64,000 nucleotides of DNA from DATLSM01 sp035534175 (GCA_035534175.1 DATLSM010000030.1:1-64000), one strand, 5' to 3'; counted from the first letter of the stretch, positions 7,857 to 16,886 are shown. Notes: generated by a model from the sequence alone, not told the origin. Numbers and translations: made by a program.

Positions 7857-8450
7857 TTAGAGGAGGCCGATCCGGTCCGGCGGCCAGTAGGTGGCGAAGG
7901 CCTTGCCGATGATCCAGCTGCGGGGGACGGGACCCCAGAAACGGCTGTCGTCACTCGCCCCACGGTTGTCGCCCATCATGAAGTAATGCCCGGGCGGAAC
8001 GGTGATCGGCTTCGACAGGTTGCAGGCGACGCCGCCGCCGCAGGGGGTGATGTAGGGCTCGTCCTTCTTCTCCACCCCATTTACCACCGGGTGACCGTCG
8101 CGGACGCTGATCGTGTCACCGCCTACGGCGACGATCCGCTTGATGAAGTTCTGGCTGGACTCAGCCTTCGTCGGACTTGGGCAGGGCTCGCCGATATTGA
8201 CCGGCTGCTGAGCGTGGACCCGGACGCCGCATTCGCTCCCCGAGTCCGCCCCCGCAGGCGGGTGGAAGACCACGATATCGCCGATCGAAGGGCTTTCGAA
8301 GTGATAGATGAAGCGATTGACCAGCACCCGCTGGCCGACCACCAGGGTGGGTTCCATCGACTGCGAGGGGATCTGGTAAGGCTTGACGATCCACGCCTGG
8401 ATCGCCAGTGCCAGACCCAGGGCAAGGGCGACGATGACGACCAGCTCCAC
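7857..8450 (-). CDS. lepB: Signal peptidase I
   Basis: Membrane serine protease that removes Sec/Tat signal peptides outside the membrane. An N-terminal transmembrane helix (VVIVALALGLALAIQAW) leads into the catalytic Ser in IPSQSMEPTL. The Lys of the dyad is in FIKRIVAVGGD, and the GDNRGASDDSRFWGPV box closes the active site. Two Cys pairs occur in an insertion between Ser and Lys and after it. The GTG at 8450 gives 197 residues, but the in-frame sequence continues upstream as PKPKSRAGGLVE, which looks like a genuine cytoplasmic tail. A CTG at 8493-8495, overlapping the rplS stop and preceded by GGCGAGG, is a plausible true start giving about 212 residues. Confidence 0.93.
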   Translation of the reverse strand: MELVVIVALALGLALAIQAWIVKPYQIPSQSMEPTLVVGQRVLVNRFIYHFESPSIGDIVVFHPPAGADSGSECGVRVHAQQPVNIGEPCPSPTKAESSQNFIKRIVAVGGDTISVRDGHPVVNGVEKKDEPYITPCGGGVACNLSKPITVPPGHYFMMGDNRGASDDSRFWGPVPRSWIIGKAFATYWPPDRIGLL

Positions 8451-8491
8451 CAGTCCGCCGGCCCTGCTCTTCGGCTTGGGGATTGAGGGGC

Positions 8492-9214
8492 TCAGCCCGC
8501 GTCCTCGCCGGAGTCGCCTGCCTCGATGGCCGGCTCCTCTTGATCGGCATCCTGCGCCGCGGCGGTGGTGTCCTCGGTCTCCCCGGCCTCGGGCGCCTCA
8601 GCGTCCGTTTTTGCCTCTGCCTCTGCCTCTGCCTCCGTGTCCTCAGGCTCAGTCTGCTCAGGCTCAGTCTGCTCAGCCTCCGCCTCGCTCCGATCGGGCT
8701 CCGGTTCGGCCTCAGACTCGGCCTCGGCGTCTGCTTCGGCCGCCTCCTCGACCCCGCTCGCCTCCGACGCCTCAACGGTCTCAGCCTCCTCCTGGGACAC
8801 GCCCTCGGCGCCGATTGCCTCCGGCTCCGCGGCGGAGGTCGGAGTCGAGACCAGTTCCTCGTCGATCCCCCAGCGCCGCTCGGCGACCCGGGCGGCCTTG
8901 CCGACCCGGCCGCGCAGGTAGTAGAGCTTGGCCCGCCGCACGGCGCCGCGCGCAGCGACCTCGAGTTTCTCGATCTTCGGGGAGTGCAGCGGGAACGTCC
9001 GCTCGACTCCGACGCCGAAGGACTGCTTGCGCACGGTGAAGGTCTCGCGCACCCCCGACCCCTGCCGTCGCAGGACGATCCCCTCGAAGACCTGCGTGCG
9101 GCGGCGGCTGCCCTCGACCACCTGGAAATGGACGCGCACCCGGTCGCCTGGGCCGAAGGAAGGCAAACCCTGCCGCAGTTGGCGACGCTCGATGCTGTCG
9201 ATGACGCTGCTCAT
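8492..9214 (-). CDS. rplS: 50S ribosomal protein L19 with long acidic tail
   Basis: L19 bridges the 50S and 30S subunits. Residues 1 to about 115 are a standard L19 (FGPGDRVRVHFQVVEG, FEGIVLRRQGSG, FPLHSPKIEKLEV, KLYYLRGRVGKAARV). About 125 further residues follow that are almost entirely Glu, Ala, Asp, Ser and Thr, including tandem EQTEPEQTEPED. Ordinary L19 stops at 110-120 residues, so this doubles the protein with a strongly negative, probably disordered tail. The start is supported by GAGGAA seven bases before the ATG. It lies between trmD and lepB as usual. Confidence 0.95.
   Translation of the reverse strand: MSSVIDSIERRQLRQGLPSFGPGDRVRVHFQVVEGSRRRTQVFEGIVLRRQGSGVRETFTVRKQSFGVGVERTFPLHSPKIEKLEVAARGAVRRAKLYYLRGRVGKAARVAERRWGIDEELVSTPTSAAEPEAIGAEGVSQEEAETVEASEASGVEEAAEADAEAESEAEPEPDRSEAEAEQTEPEQTEPEDTEAEAEAEAKTDAEAPEAGETEDTTAAAQDADQEEPAIEAGDSGEDAG
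8642..8671. repeat. Tandem 15-bp repeat in the L19 tail
   Basis: Two exact copies of CTCAGGCTCAGTCTG in a row encode the repeated acidic EQTEP segment. They sit next to a run of GCCTCT units (about 8612-8636), pointing to growth of the tail by replication slippage. Confidence 0.8.
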
Positions 9215-9290
9215 GTCAATTCCTCACGCTTGCTCGGTCACGCCCAGGATCACCGCAGATCTCACTCGCCCCTCGGCGCTCGCTGGCGAG

Positions 9291-9333
9291 AAAAAACCGC
9301 CGGACCCGGGCATCGGGAACCGCGCGGTGGCGG
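9291..9333 (-). terminator. Candidate terminator between trmD and rplS
   Basis: Reading on the minus strand, a GC-rich folded segment is closed by arms at 9329-9333 and 9297-9301 (CCGCC/GGCGG on the plus strand), with inner short hairpins. It is followed by six T residues (9291-9296). It begins a few bases after the trmD stop. It could terminate trmD transcripts or attenuate rplS. Confidence 0.45.
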
Positions 9334-9341
9334 AATGGTAG

Positions 9342-10019
9342 CTACTCCGCGCCAGACTCGAACTGCTCGGCCCGCGCGCGGCTCTGCTCGGCACGCCAGG
9401 CTCGGACCTTCTCGTGGTCGCCGGAGACCAGCACCTCCGGCACCCCCCAACCCCGGTAAAGGGCGGGGCGTGTGTAGTGCGGGTACTCCGGCGCCCCCTC
9501 CAGAACCGGACTGAAGGACTCCTCCAGCGCGCTGCGCTCGTGGCCCAGGGCTCCCGGCAGCTTCCGCATCACCACATCGGCGAGGACCATCGCCGCCAGC
9601 TCCCCTCCGGCCAGCACGTAGCGCCCGATCGATACCTCCTCCTCGGCGAGATGCTCGTGCACACGCTGATCAAACCCCTCGTAGCGCCCACACAGCAGCG
9701 CCAGGTGCGGCTCCGCCGTCAGCTCGTCGGCCAGCTCATCGTCCAGGAGCCTTCCGGTGGGAGAGAGCAAGACGACCCGGGGTCGCTCGTCGTTCGCGTA
9801 GGCGGCCCGCAGAGCCGCGTCGATCACATCGACGCGGAGGACCATCCCCGCGCCGCCCCCGTAGGGCGCGTCGTCGACCTGCCCGGCACCCAGCGGCGTC
9901 GTGTCCCGGTAGTTGAACAGCCGCAGCGCGCCGCCCCTGCTCAGAGCGTTCTGCACCGATCGCTGCGATTCGAACCAGTCGAACGCCTCGGGGAAGAGGG
10001 TGAAGATGTCGAGCTTCAA
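9342..10019 (-). CDS. trmD: tRNA (guanine37-N1)-methyltransferase
   Basis: SPOUT-family enzyme that methylates G37 next to the anticodon and prevents +1 frameshifting. It has 225 residues, close to the family norm. Motifs seen are FDWFESQRSV, DDAPYGGGAGMVLR, the knot region LLCGRYEGFDQRV and IGRYVLAGGELAAMV. The start overlaps the stop of the KH-domain gene by four bases, so the two are coupled. In most bacteria rimM sits exactly at this junction; it is absent here. Confidence 0.96.
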   Translation of the reverse strand: MKLDIFTLFPEAFDWFESQRSVQNALSRGGALRLFNYRDTTPLGAGQVDDAPYGGGAGMVLRVDVIDAALRAAYANDERPRVVLLSPTGRLLDDELADELTAEPHLALLCGRYEGFDQRVHEHLAEEEVSIGRYVLAGGELAAMVLADVVMRKLPGALGHERSALEESFSPVLEGAPEYPHYTRPALYRGWGVPEVLVSGDHEKVRAWRAEQSRARAEQFESGAE

Positions 10020-10246
10020 TCGAGGATGTCGACTATCACACGGCGGTCGAGTCGCACCGCGGCGGCCTTGGCGATCGTCCGAATCGCGTTGGCCACGCGC
10101 CCCCCCTTGCCGATCACCCGACCGAGGTCCTCCTCGGCCACCGTGATCTCATAGATCAGGTCGCCGTCCTCTTCCAGCTCCTCGACCACGACGGCCTCCG
10201 GGTCCTCGACCAGGGCCCGGACGAGGAACTCGAGCAGCTCGGTCAT
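10016..10246 (-). CDS. khpA: KH-domain RNA-binding protein KhpA
   Basis: Small single type-II KH domain of 76 residues. The GxxG RNA-contact loop is visible in LGRVIGKGGRVANAIRTI. KhpA proteins bind many RNAs, usually with KhpB, and affect cell division and elongation in Gram-positives. The gene starts immediately after the rpsP stop and ends over the trmD start, the usual rpsP-khpA-trmD context. Confidence 0.92.
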   Translation of the reverse strand: MTELLEFLVRALVEDPEAVVVEELEEDGDLIYEITVAEEDLGRVIGKGGRVANAIRTIAKAAAVRLDRRVIVDILD

Positions 10247-10501
10247 CTAGCTGCCGGAGGCGGCGATGCCCTTGGTGCGCAACAGCCCGGCAACCGTCTC
10301 GGAGGGCTCGGCCCCGTGCTCGAGCCAGTGGCGGGCACGCTCCTCGTCCACCTCGATCAGCGAGGGATCGGTCTGCGGGTTGTAGCGGCCGATCGTCTCG
10401 ATCGTGCGCCCATCGCGCGGCGAGCGCTTGTCGGCGACGACGATTCGCCAGATCGGGTTCTTCTTCGAGCCCACACGCCTGAGTCTTATCCGTACGGCCA
10501 T
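10247..10501 (-). CDS. rpsP: 30S ribosomal protein S16
   Basis: Ribosomal assembly protein of 84 residues. It starts MAVRIRLRRVGSKKNPIWRIVVADKRSPRDGR, of which the first 20 residues are diagnostic, and contains IETIGRYNPQTDP and EHGAEPSETV. It sits between ffh and khpA, as in other actinobacteria. Confidence 0.97.
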   Translation of the reverse strand: MAVRIRLRRVGSKKNPIWRIVVADKRSPRDGRTIETIGRYNPQTDPSLIEVDEERARHWLEHGAEPSETVAGLLRTKGIAASGS

Positions 10502-10515
10502 CGGGAGCGGGCAGG

Positions 10516-11880
<1,365 letters not shown>

Positions 11881-11886
11881 GCTCCC

Positions 11887-11892
11887 AGCTTA
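11887..11892 (-). promoter_or_regulatory. Leaderless-type -10 of ffh
   Basis: TAAGCT-GGGAGC-GTG, nearly identical to the thiD start region. A -35 at normal spacing would fall around 11910-11915, inside the terminal repeat of the neighbouring element. Confidence 0.55.
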
Positions 11893-11906
11893 GACGGGCC
11901 CCCCCG

Positions 11907-11956
11907 ATCGCATCTCCGAGAGCGTTCTGACGCGCAGAATGCTCTTTGAGATACGA
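11907..11956. repeat. Left terminal inverted repeat (self-palindromic)
   Basis: Starts ATCGCATCTCC and ends GAGATACGA. The arm folds on itself: TCGCATCT pairs with AGATACGA, GAGAGC with GCTCT, and TTCTG with CAGAA around an ACGCG loop. It matches the reverse complement of the right end at 37 of 50 positions. Confidence 0.8.
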
Positions 11957-12006
11957 CGGGTCGCGATTTGGTCGTCGGGCGCCGGTGCCCGTCGGTGGTC
12001 GAGCGG

Positions 12007-13311
12007 TCAACGCAACGAGGGGTGACCGCCGACGTCGACGATCGCGCGGCGGGCGATGCTCGGACGCCCCTGGTTGGACTCGAGCCAGTCGCGGATGTGG
12101 CGGACGTAGGCCCGCTCGTCGTCCTGGCGATTGGCGTGCAGCTGCATGAGCATCAGCATCCGGTTGGTGCGCTCGCGGTTCTTCAGGCCGTAGGCACGCG
12201 GGCGGATCGAGTCGCGGACGGGATGGATGAAGGCGTCCATCGGCGAGGTCGAGAGCGGCGTGTCGGCGGGCCGCGTCGAACGCGGCCCGCGGCGAGCGAA
12301 CTGCCCGGCGACGATCCGTCCCATGGCGTTCAGCCAGTCGCTGAGGCGAGCGATGCCGGCGGCGTGGCAGCGCTCGACGAACGGACCCCAGAACGAGGTC
12401 CCGGTGAAGGCGGCCTCGACCCCTGCCAGCAGCTCGTCGATCGTCTGCGCGTGCTCGGGCTCCTCGGCGCGGATCTTGCCCATCAGCCGCCCCAGCGCGT
12501 AGCGCAGATGCCACTCGCACAGGTACAGCTCGGCCTCGGGGAAGCAGGTGCGGACCGCGGCGGTCATACCCAAGTCGTTGTCGCAGACCACGCGCTGCGG
12601 AGCGCCGTCCAGACGGTGAAGGAACGTCTCCCAGTCGGCTTGGGACTTCGACGGGAAGGCCTCCATCCGCCACATCCTCGCCCGCCCGCCCTCGTAGCCC
12701 ATCGCGCAGTAGATGCGGAAAGCGATCCGCTGACGGCCGGTGGCGGGGTTGCGGACGCTGAACGGCAGATCATCGAGCAGCAGCGATCCGCTCGCCGGCC
12801 ACGCCCGTGGCCGGTAGGGCTCGAAGACGACCGGCGCGAACACCTCGACCCAGTCCGACACCAGCGACCCGTGCCGGCTGAAGCGCACCTCGCCGCTCGC
12901 CGGATCGACGCGCATCCGCCGGGCTCGCTCGCGCGCCACCAGCGCCGCCTCAGAGTACGTCGAGCCGGATCCGACCATCTTCAACGCCTCGGCGATGCCA
13001 AGCGCGACGAACTGGTAGCGCCGCGCCGCGTGCGGACCCTCGTGGAAGCCGACATCGCGCTCGCAGGCCTCGCAGTCCCCCCGCCAGGACTCCTCGCGTG
13101 GCAGCACCTCGGTGAACCGATGCGGGCGATCGCCGTCGGCCGGCACGCACTTGTAGTACTGGCGGCGATGCTCCGCGGGACCGTAGTGACCATCGAAGCG
13201 AACCCGAGACCCAGCGTGCTCAGGTCTCGGACAGACCGCATTGGCGTTGCTCCAGCTCTTGCCCAGTGACGACATTGTGGGCACGAAGGTAGCCGCCAAC
13301 CCGGACACCAT
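12007..13311 (-). CDS. DDE-type transposase (MULE/IS256-like)
   Basis: 434 residues. The N-terminal part has a zinc-ribbon-like pattern (one Cys near residue 27, Cys at YYKC, then the CEAC pair). The catalytic domain shows candidate acids in LLLDDLPF and VVCDNDLGM, then CEWHLRYALGRLMGKI, the C-x-x-H-like segment of MULE/IS256 transposases. The conserved C-terminal part reads TSPMDAFIHPVRDSI, where a Glu is expected; an Asp stands there. A helix rich in Arg (GLKNRERTNRMLMLMQLH) follows. The ATG at 13311 lies on the edge of the right terminal repeat; an internal ATG at 13275 is an alternative. Exact IS family not assigned. Codon use looks like the host's. Confidence 0.75.
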   Translation of the reverse strand: MVSGLAATFVPTMSSLGKSWSNANAVCPRPEHAGSRVRFDGHYGPAEHRRQYYKCVPADGDRPHRFTEVLPREESWRGDCEACERDVGFHEGPHAARRYQFVALGIAEALKMVGSGSTYSEAALVARERARRMRVDPASGEVRFSRHGSLVSDWVEVFAPVVFEPYRPRAWPASGSLLLDDLPFSVRNPATGRQRIAFRIYCAMGYEGGRARMWRMEAFPSKSQADWETFLHRLDGAPQRVVCDNDLGMTAAVRTCFPEAELYLCEWHLRYALGRLMGKIRAEEPEHAQTIDELLAGVEAAFTGTSFWGPFVERCHAAGIARLSDWLNAMGRIVAGQFARRGPRSTRPADTPLSTSPMDAFIHPVRDSIRPRAYGLKNRERTNRMLMLMQLHANRQDDERAYVRHIRDWLESNQGRPSIARRAIVDVGGHPSLR

Positions 13312-13360
13312 CGCATCTACGAGAGCACTCTCACCCCCAGAACACTCTCGAATATGCGAT
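13311..13360. repeat. Right terminal inverted repeat (self-palindromic)
   Basis: Starts TCGCATCTACGAGAG and ends TCGAATATGCGAT. Like the left end it folds back: TCGCAT pairs with ATGCGA and CGAGAGCACTCT with the AACACTCTCG segment. It ends 12 bases before the ftsY stop. Confidence 0.8.
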
Positions 13361-13372
13361 AGGGAGACGGGC

Positions 13373-14374
13373 CTACTCGGCCAGCAGTGCCCGAGCGAAG
13401 TCGGCGGAGTCGAACGGGCGCAGGTCCTCGAGCGACTCGCCGGTCCCGATCAGCTTCACCGGAATGCCCAGCTCGCTCGCGATGGCGAGGACGATCCCGC
13501 CCTTCGCCGTGCCGTCAAGCTTGGTCAGGACGACACCATCCACCTCCACCGCCTGGGAGAAGACCTTCGCCTGGCGCAGGCCATTCTGGCCGGTGGTGGC
13601 GTCGATCGAGATCAAGGTCTCGTGCGGCGCCTCGGGAATCTGCTTGGCGATCACCCGGCGCACCTTGATCAGCTCCTCCATCAGGTTTCCCTGCGTATGC
13701 AGCCGCCCGGCGGTGTCGACGATCACCACGTCGGCGCCGCGGGCGCGGGCGGCGGAGATCGCGTCGAAGGCGACGGCGCCGGGGTCGGTGCCGGGGTCCG
13801 CGCGCACCAGGTCCGCACCGGCCCGCTCGGCCCACTCGGCGAGCTGCTCCGCCGCAGCGGCGCGGTAGGTGTCGCCGGCGGCGAGGAGGACCGAGAGGCC
13901 GAACTCGCGCGAGAGGTGCCAGGCGATCTTGCCGATCGTCGTCGTCTTGCCCGTGCCGTTGACCCCGACCATCAGCAGCACCGCGGGATCGGCGCCGAGG
14001 TTGATCGGCCTTCGCTCCCCCGCGGCGGCCACCTCGGCGAGGATCTCGATCAGCCTCTCGCGCACCGCGGCCCCGTCGGCGGCAACCTCGCCCGCCTCGA
14101 CCTCCCGCTCCAGCCGCTCGACCACCTCGGCGGTGGTCGGCGCCCCGGCGTCGGCGTAGATCAGAGCTTCCTCCAGCCGTTCCCAGGTCTGATCATCAAT
14201 CCGGTCAAAGAAGCTGGCGGAGATCTCCTCGCTCAGCGCCTGGCGGCTTTTGGCGAGGCTTTCGCGCAGGCGGCGAAAGACACCGCTGCGCTCCTCCCCC
14301 GCCTCCTCGACCGGTCTGGCCGGCCCCGGCTGGCGCGCGCCGAGGTCAAAGATCTCCTGCCAGGAGGTCGGCAC
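13373..14374 (-). CDS. ftsY: SRP receptor GTPase FtsY
   Basis: Membrane-associated SRP receptor of 333 residues. It lacks the long acidic A domain of enterobacterial FtsY and starts close to the N domain (SLAKSRQALSEEISASFFDRIDD). The G domain is complete: GVNGTGKTTTIGKIA, the insertion-box segment SVLLAAGDTYRAAAAEQL, DTAGRLHTQGNLMEEL, TKLDGTAKGGIVL and IGTGESLEDLRPF. The start lies four bases from the smc stop. It would normally run into ffh, but an insertion element now separates the two halves of the SRP pathway. Confidence 0.96.
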   Translation of the reverse strand: MPTSWQEIFDLGARQPGPARPVEEAGEERSGVFRRLRESLAKSRQALSEEISASFFDRIDDQTWERLEEALIYADAGAPTTAEVVERLEREVEAGEVAADGAAVRERLIEILAEVAAAGERRPINLGADPAVLLMVGVNGTGKTTTIGKIAWHLSREFGLSVLLAAGDTYRAAAAEQLAEWAERAGADLVRADPGTDPGAVAFDAISAARARGADVVIVDTAGRLHTQGNLMEELIKVRRVIAKQIPEAPHETLISIDATTGQNGLRQAKVFSQAVEVDGVVLTKLDGTAKGGIVLAIASELGIPVKLIGTGESLEDLRPFDSADFARALLAE

Positions 14375-14377
14375 AGC

Positions 14378-16813
14378 TCAGGCGGCCGCCACGGATCCCG
14401 GCGCGGCCGAGCCCTCGGCCGCCGCGGCGTCGTCCACTCCGACGTCCTCGCTCCCCTCCTCCTCAGGCCCGACCGAGATGCCGGCGAATGGCGGCGGCCC
14501 CTCCGCCGAGCCCTCCTCCGCCGCGGCGACCTCGCGCGGCAGGCGGCGGGAGACGACCTTGGTCACCCCATCGCCGCCCATGCTGATCCCGTAGAGCACG
14601 TCGGCGGCGTCCATCGTGCGCTTCTGGTGGGTGACGACGATGAACTGGGCGCGATCGGAGAAGCGGCGAACCAGCTGCAGGAAGCGATCGATGTTGGCAT
14701 CGTCGAGCGCCGCCTCAACCTCGTCGAGGATGTAGAAGGGACAGGGGCGGGCAAGGAAAACGGCGAAGACGAAGGCCAGCGCGACCAGCGACTTCTCCCC
14801 GCCGGAGAGCAGTGAGAGCTTGCGGGTCGACTTGCCGGCGGGGGTGACCTCGATCTCCACCCCGAGCTCCTCCCGCTCCTCTTCCTCCCCCTCGCCCTCG
14901 CCCTCCGGCCCCAGGGCCTCGGCATCGCGGACGGGGTGCAGGCTGACCCGGCGCAGGCGACCGCGCCCGCCGGGGAAGAGGTGCTCGACCATCTCCTCGA
15001 AGTTCTGCGCGGTGGCCGCGAAGGTCTCCTCGAAGGCGCGCTCGATCTCGCGGTCGACGTCTCGGATCAGCGTCTCCAGCTCGCGCATCGCCCTCTCCGT
15101 GTCCTCGCGCTGGGCCTCCAGGCCCGCGACGTGCTCGCGCGCCTCCTCGTACTCGCGCTCGGCCAGCGGGTTGACCGGGCCGATCTGAGCGCGGCGGCGC
15201 TCCAGGCGCTCCAGCCGGCGATCGATCTCAGCCCGTTCCTCCTCCGTCAGGGGCTCGGGGGCCGGGCCGAGCGCCTCGCCGAGGCGCTCGGCGATCGCCG
15301 CCAGCTCCCGCGCCGCCTCGGCCCGGCGATCGCCGAGGTGGGCGGCCTGAACCTCGGCTTTGGTCAGCTCATCGGCGGTCTCCTTCAGCTCCGCCTGCAG
15401 TTCGAACTCGCGCTGGGAGCAGGCCCGCATCTCCTCCGCGATCTCATCGCCGTCGCCCTCGCTGCCGACCACCGTTCCCTCGGTCATCTCGACCCGGGCG
15501 CGGATCGCGGAGCCGGCGCCGGCCATCGCCGCCGCGGCGGCGCGCACCTCCCCCGCCAGCTCCTCCCCGGCCACCATCGCCATGCGCAGCGCCTCGCGAT
15601 GGCGCTCACCCAGCAGGCCCTCGGCTCGCCGCGCGTGGCGGGCGGCCCGCTCGGCGCCGGCGCGAACGGCGCCGAGAGCTGCCTCGCGTGCCGACTCAGC
15701 GGCATCGGGGGAGCGGGCGAGCGCCAGGCCCTCCACCGCGCCCGCCAGCCCGGTATCGATCTCCGCCAGCTCCTCCGCCAGCTTGCGCGCCCGCTCGGCC
15801 GGAGCGGCGCCGGTGCCGAGGTCGAGTGTCAGCGGGCCCAGCTCGGCCCGCAGCGCCTCCAGGGCGGTGGCCAGCTCCGCCTCGCGCCCGGCGAGGCTGG
15901 CGGCGCGCACCGCCACCCGCTCCTGCTCTGAGCGCAGCTTGGTCAGCAGACCCCAGGCGTGCGTGCGCTCGCGGTCGCGGACGGCGAAGCGCTCCTCGGC
16001 GCCGCGGCGGCGCTCGCTCACCTCGGCCAGACGCTCCTCGATCCCGGCCCGCTTGGCGCGGGCCCTCTCCGCCGCCTCCTCGGCGGCGGCGGCCCGGTCG
16101 GCGTCGAAGCGCAGGTCCTCGCAGACCAGCCGCCCGCGCAGGCCCAGCTCCTCGCGCTCGATCCGCGCCCCCAGCTCCGCTGCCTGCGCCTGGCGTTTCA
16201 GCGGCCGCAGGTGAGCGCGCGCCTCGCGCTCCACATCGAGTGCCCGGTCGAGGTTGTCGCGGGCGGCGCGCAGCTTCAGCTCGGCCCGCCGGCGGCGCTT
16301 GCGGTGCTTGCCCAGACCGGCCGCCTCCTCGACCAGCAGGCGTCGCTCGCGCGGTTTGGAATGGACGATCGACTCGACCCGGCCCTGGCTGATCACGGAG
16401 TGCATCTCGCGACCCAGGTTGGCGTCGGAGAGGACCTCGACCACATCCACCAGGCGGCAGCGGGCGCCGTTGAGGCGGTAGCCGCCCTCGCCGGAACGGT
16501 CGAGGCTGCGTTGCACGGCGATCTCGGAGAACTCGCTCGCCGCCCGGCCGTCGGAGTTGTCGATCACGACCTCCACCTCGGCTGAGCGCCGCAGGCCGAC
16601 CCCCTTGCCTCCGGCGGAGATCACGTCCTGCATCGAGGCGCCGCGGACCGCCCCCGGGCTCTGCTCACCCAGCGCCCACAGCACCGCGTCGGTGATGTTC
16701 GACTTGCCCGAGCCGTTGGGGCCGACGATCACGCTGACCCCGGGCGAGAACTCAAGCCTCGCCCGTTGGGGGAACGACTTGAACCCCTTCATCGTGATCG
16801 ATTTCAGATGCAT
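14378..16813 (-). CDS. smc: SMC chromosome-segregation ATPase, short and without visible hinge
   Basis: Both ATPase half-heads are present: Walker A VGPNGSGKSNITDAVLWALG, the Q-loop/R segment SQGRVESIVHSKPRERR near residues 140-160, the signature LSLLSGGEKSLVALAF, and Walker B FYILDEVEAALDDANIDRF. The protein is only 811 residues against about 1150-1200 for bacterial SMC. Between the heads lie roughly 360 residues of Ala/Glu/Arg-rich coiled coil, and I cannot find the globular hinge with its conserved glycines. The C-terminus has a 50-residue acidic/Ala-rich tail. The partners scpA and scpB are both present near 51 kb. It lies between rnc and ftsY as in other actinobacteria. Confidence 0.9.
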   Translation of the reverse strand: MHLKSITMKGFKSFPQRARLEFSPGVSVIVGPNGSGKSNITDAVLWALGEQSPGAVRGASMQDVISAGGKGVGLRRSAEVEVVIDNSDGRAASEFSEIAVQRSLDRSGEGGYRLNGARCRLVDVVEVLSDANLGREMHSVISQGRVESIVHSKPRERRLLVEEAAGLGKHRKRRRRAELKLRAARDNLDRALDVEREARAHLRPLKRQAQAAELGARIEREELGLRGRLVCEDLRFDADRAAAAEEAAERARAKRAGIEERLAEVSERRRGAEERFAVRDRERTHAWGLLTKLRSEQERVAVRAASLAGREAELATALEALRAELGPLTLDLGTGAAPAERARKLAEELAEIDTGLAGAVEGLALARSPDAAESAREAALGAVRAGAERAARHARRAEGLLGERHREALRMAMVAGEELAGEVRAAAAAMAGAGSAIRARVEMTEGTVVGSEGDGDEIAEEMRACSQREFELQAELKETADELTKAEVQAAHLGDRRAEAARELAAIAERLGEALGPAPEPLTEEERAEIDRRLERLERRRAQIGPVNPLAEREYEEAREHVAGLEAQREDTERAMRELETLIRDVDREIERAFEETFAATAQNFEEMVEHLFPGGRGRLRRVSLHPVRDAEALGPEGEGEGEEEEREELGVEIEVTPAGKSTRKLSLLSGGEKSLVALAFVFAVFLARPCPFYILDEVEAALDDANIDRFLQLVRRFSDRAQFIVVTHQKRTMDAADVLYGISMGGDGVTKVVSRRLPREVAAAEEGSAEGPPPFAGISVGPEEEGSEDVGVDDAAAAEGSAAPGSVAAA

Positions 16814-16886
16814 CTCGTCCCTCGTCCTCGGTTCTGGTTGGCCTAAGGCTCGCGATTGTGTCGGACGCGAAGCCCCCTCAGCCCCC

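Larger units (their letters stand above)
11907..13360 (-). mobile_element. Insertion-sequence-like element, about 1.45 kb
   Basis: A single transposase-like gene is framed by 50-bp imperfect inverted repeats at 11907-11956 and 13311-13360, with 37 of 50 positions identical by my alignment. It interrupts the otherwise tight ftsY-ffh neighbourhood; without it the two genes would be about 38 bases apart. Each end is also an imperfect palindrome by itself. No clear target-site duplication was seen in the immediate flanks. The transposase is intact, so the element may still be active. Confidence 0.75.

Noticed and set aside
11895..13372. Target-site duplication flanking the insertion element
   Set aside because: Immediate flanks (C/G-rich left, AGGGAGA right) do not repeat each other.
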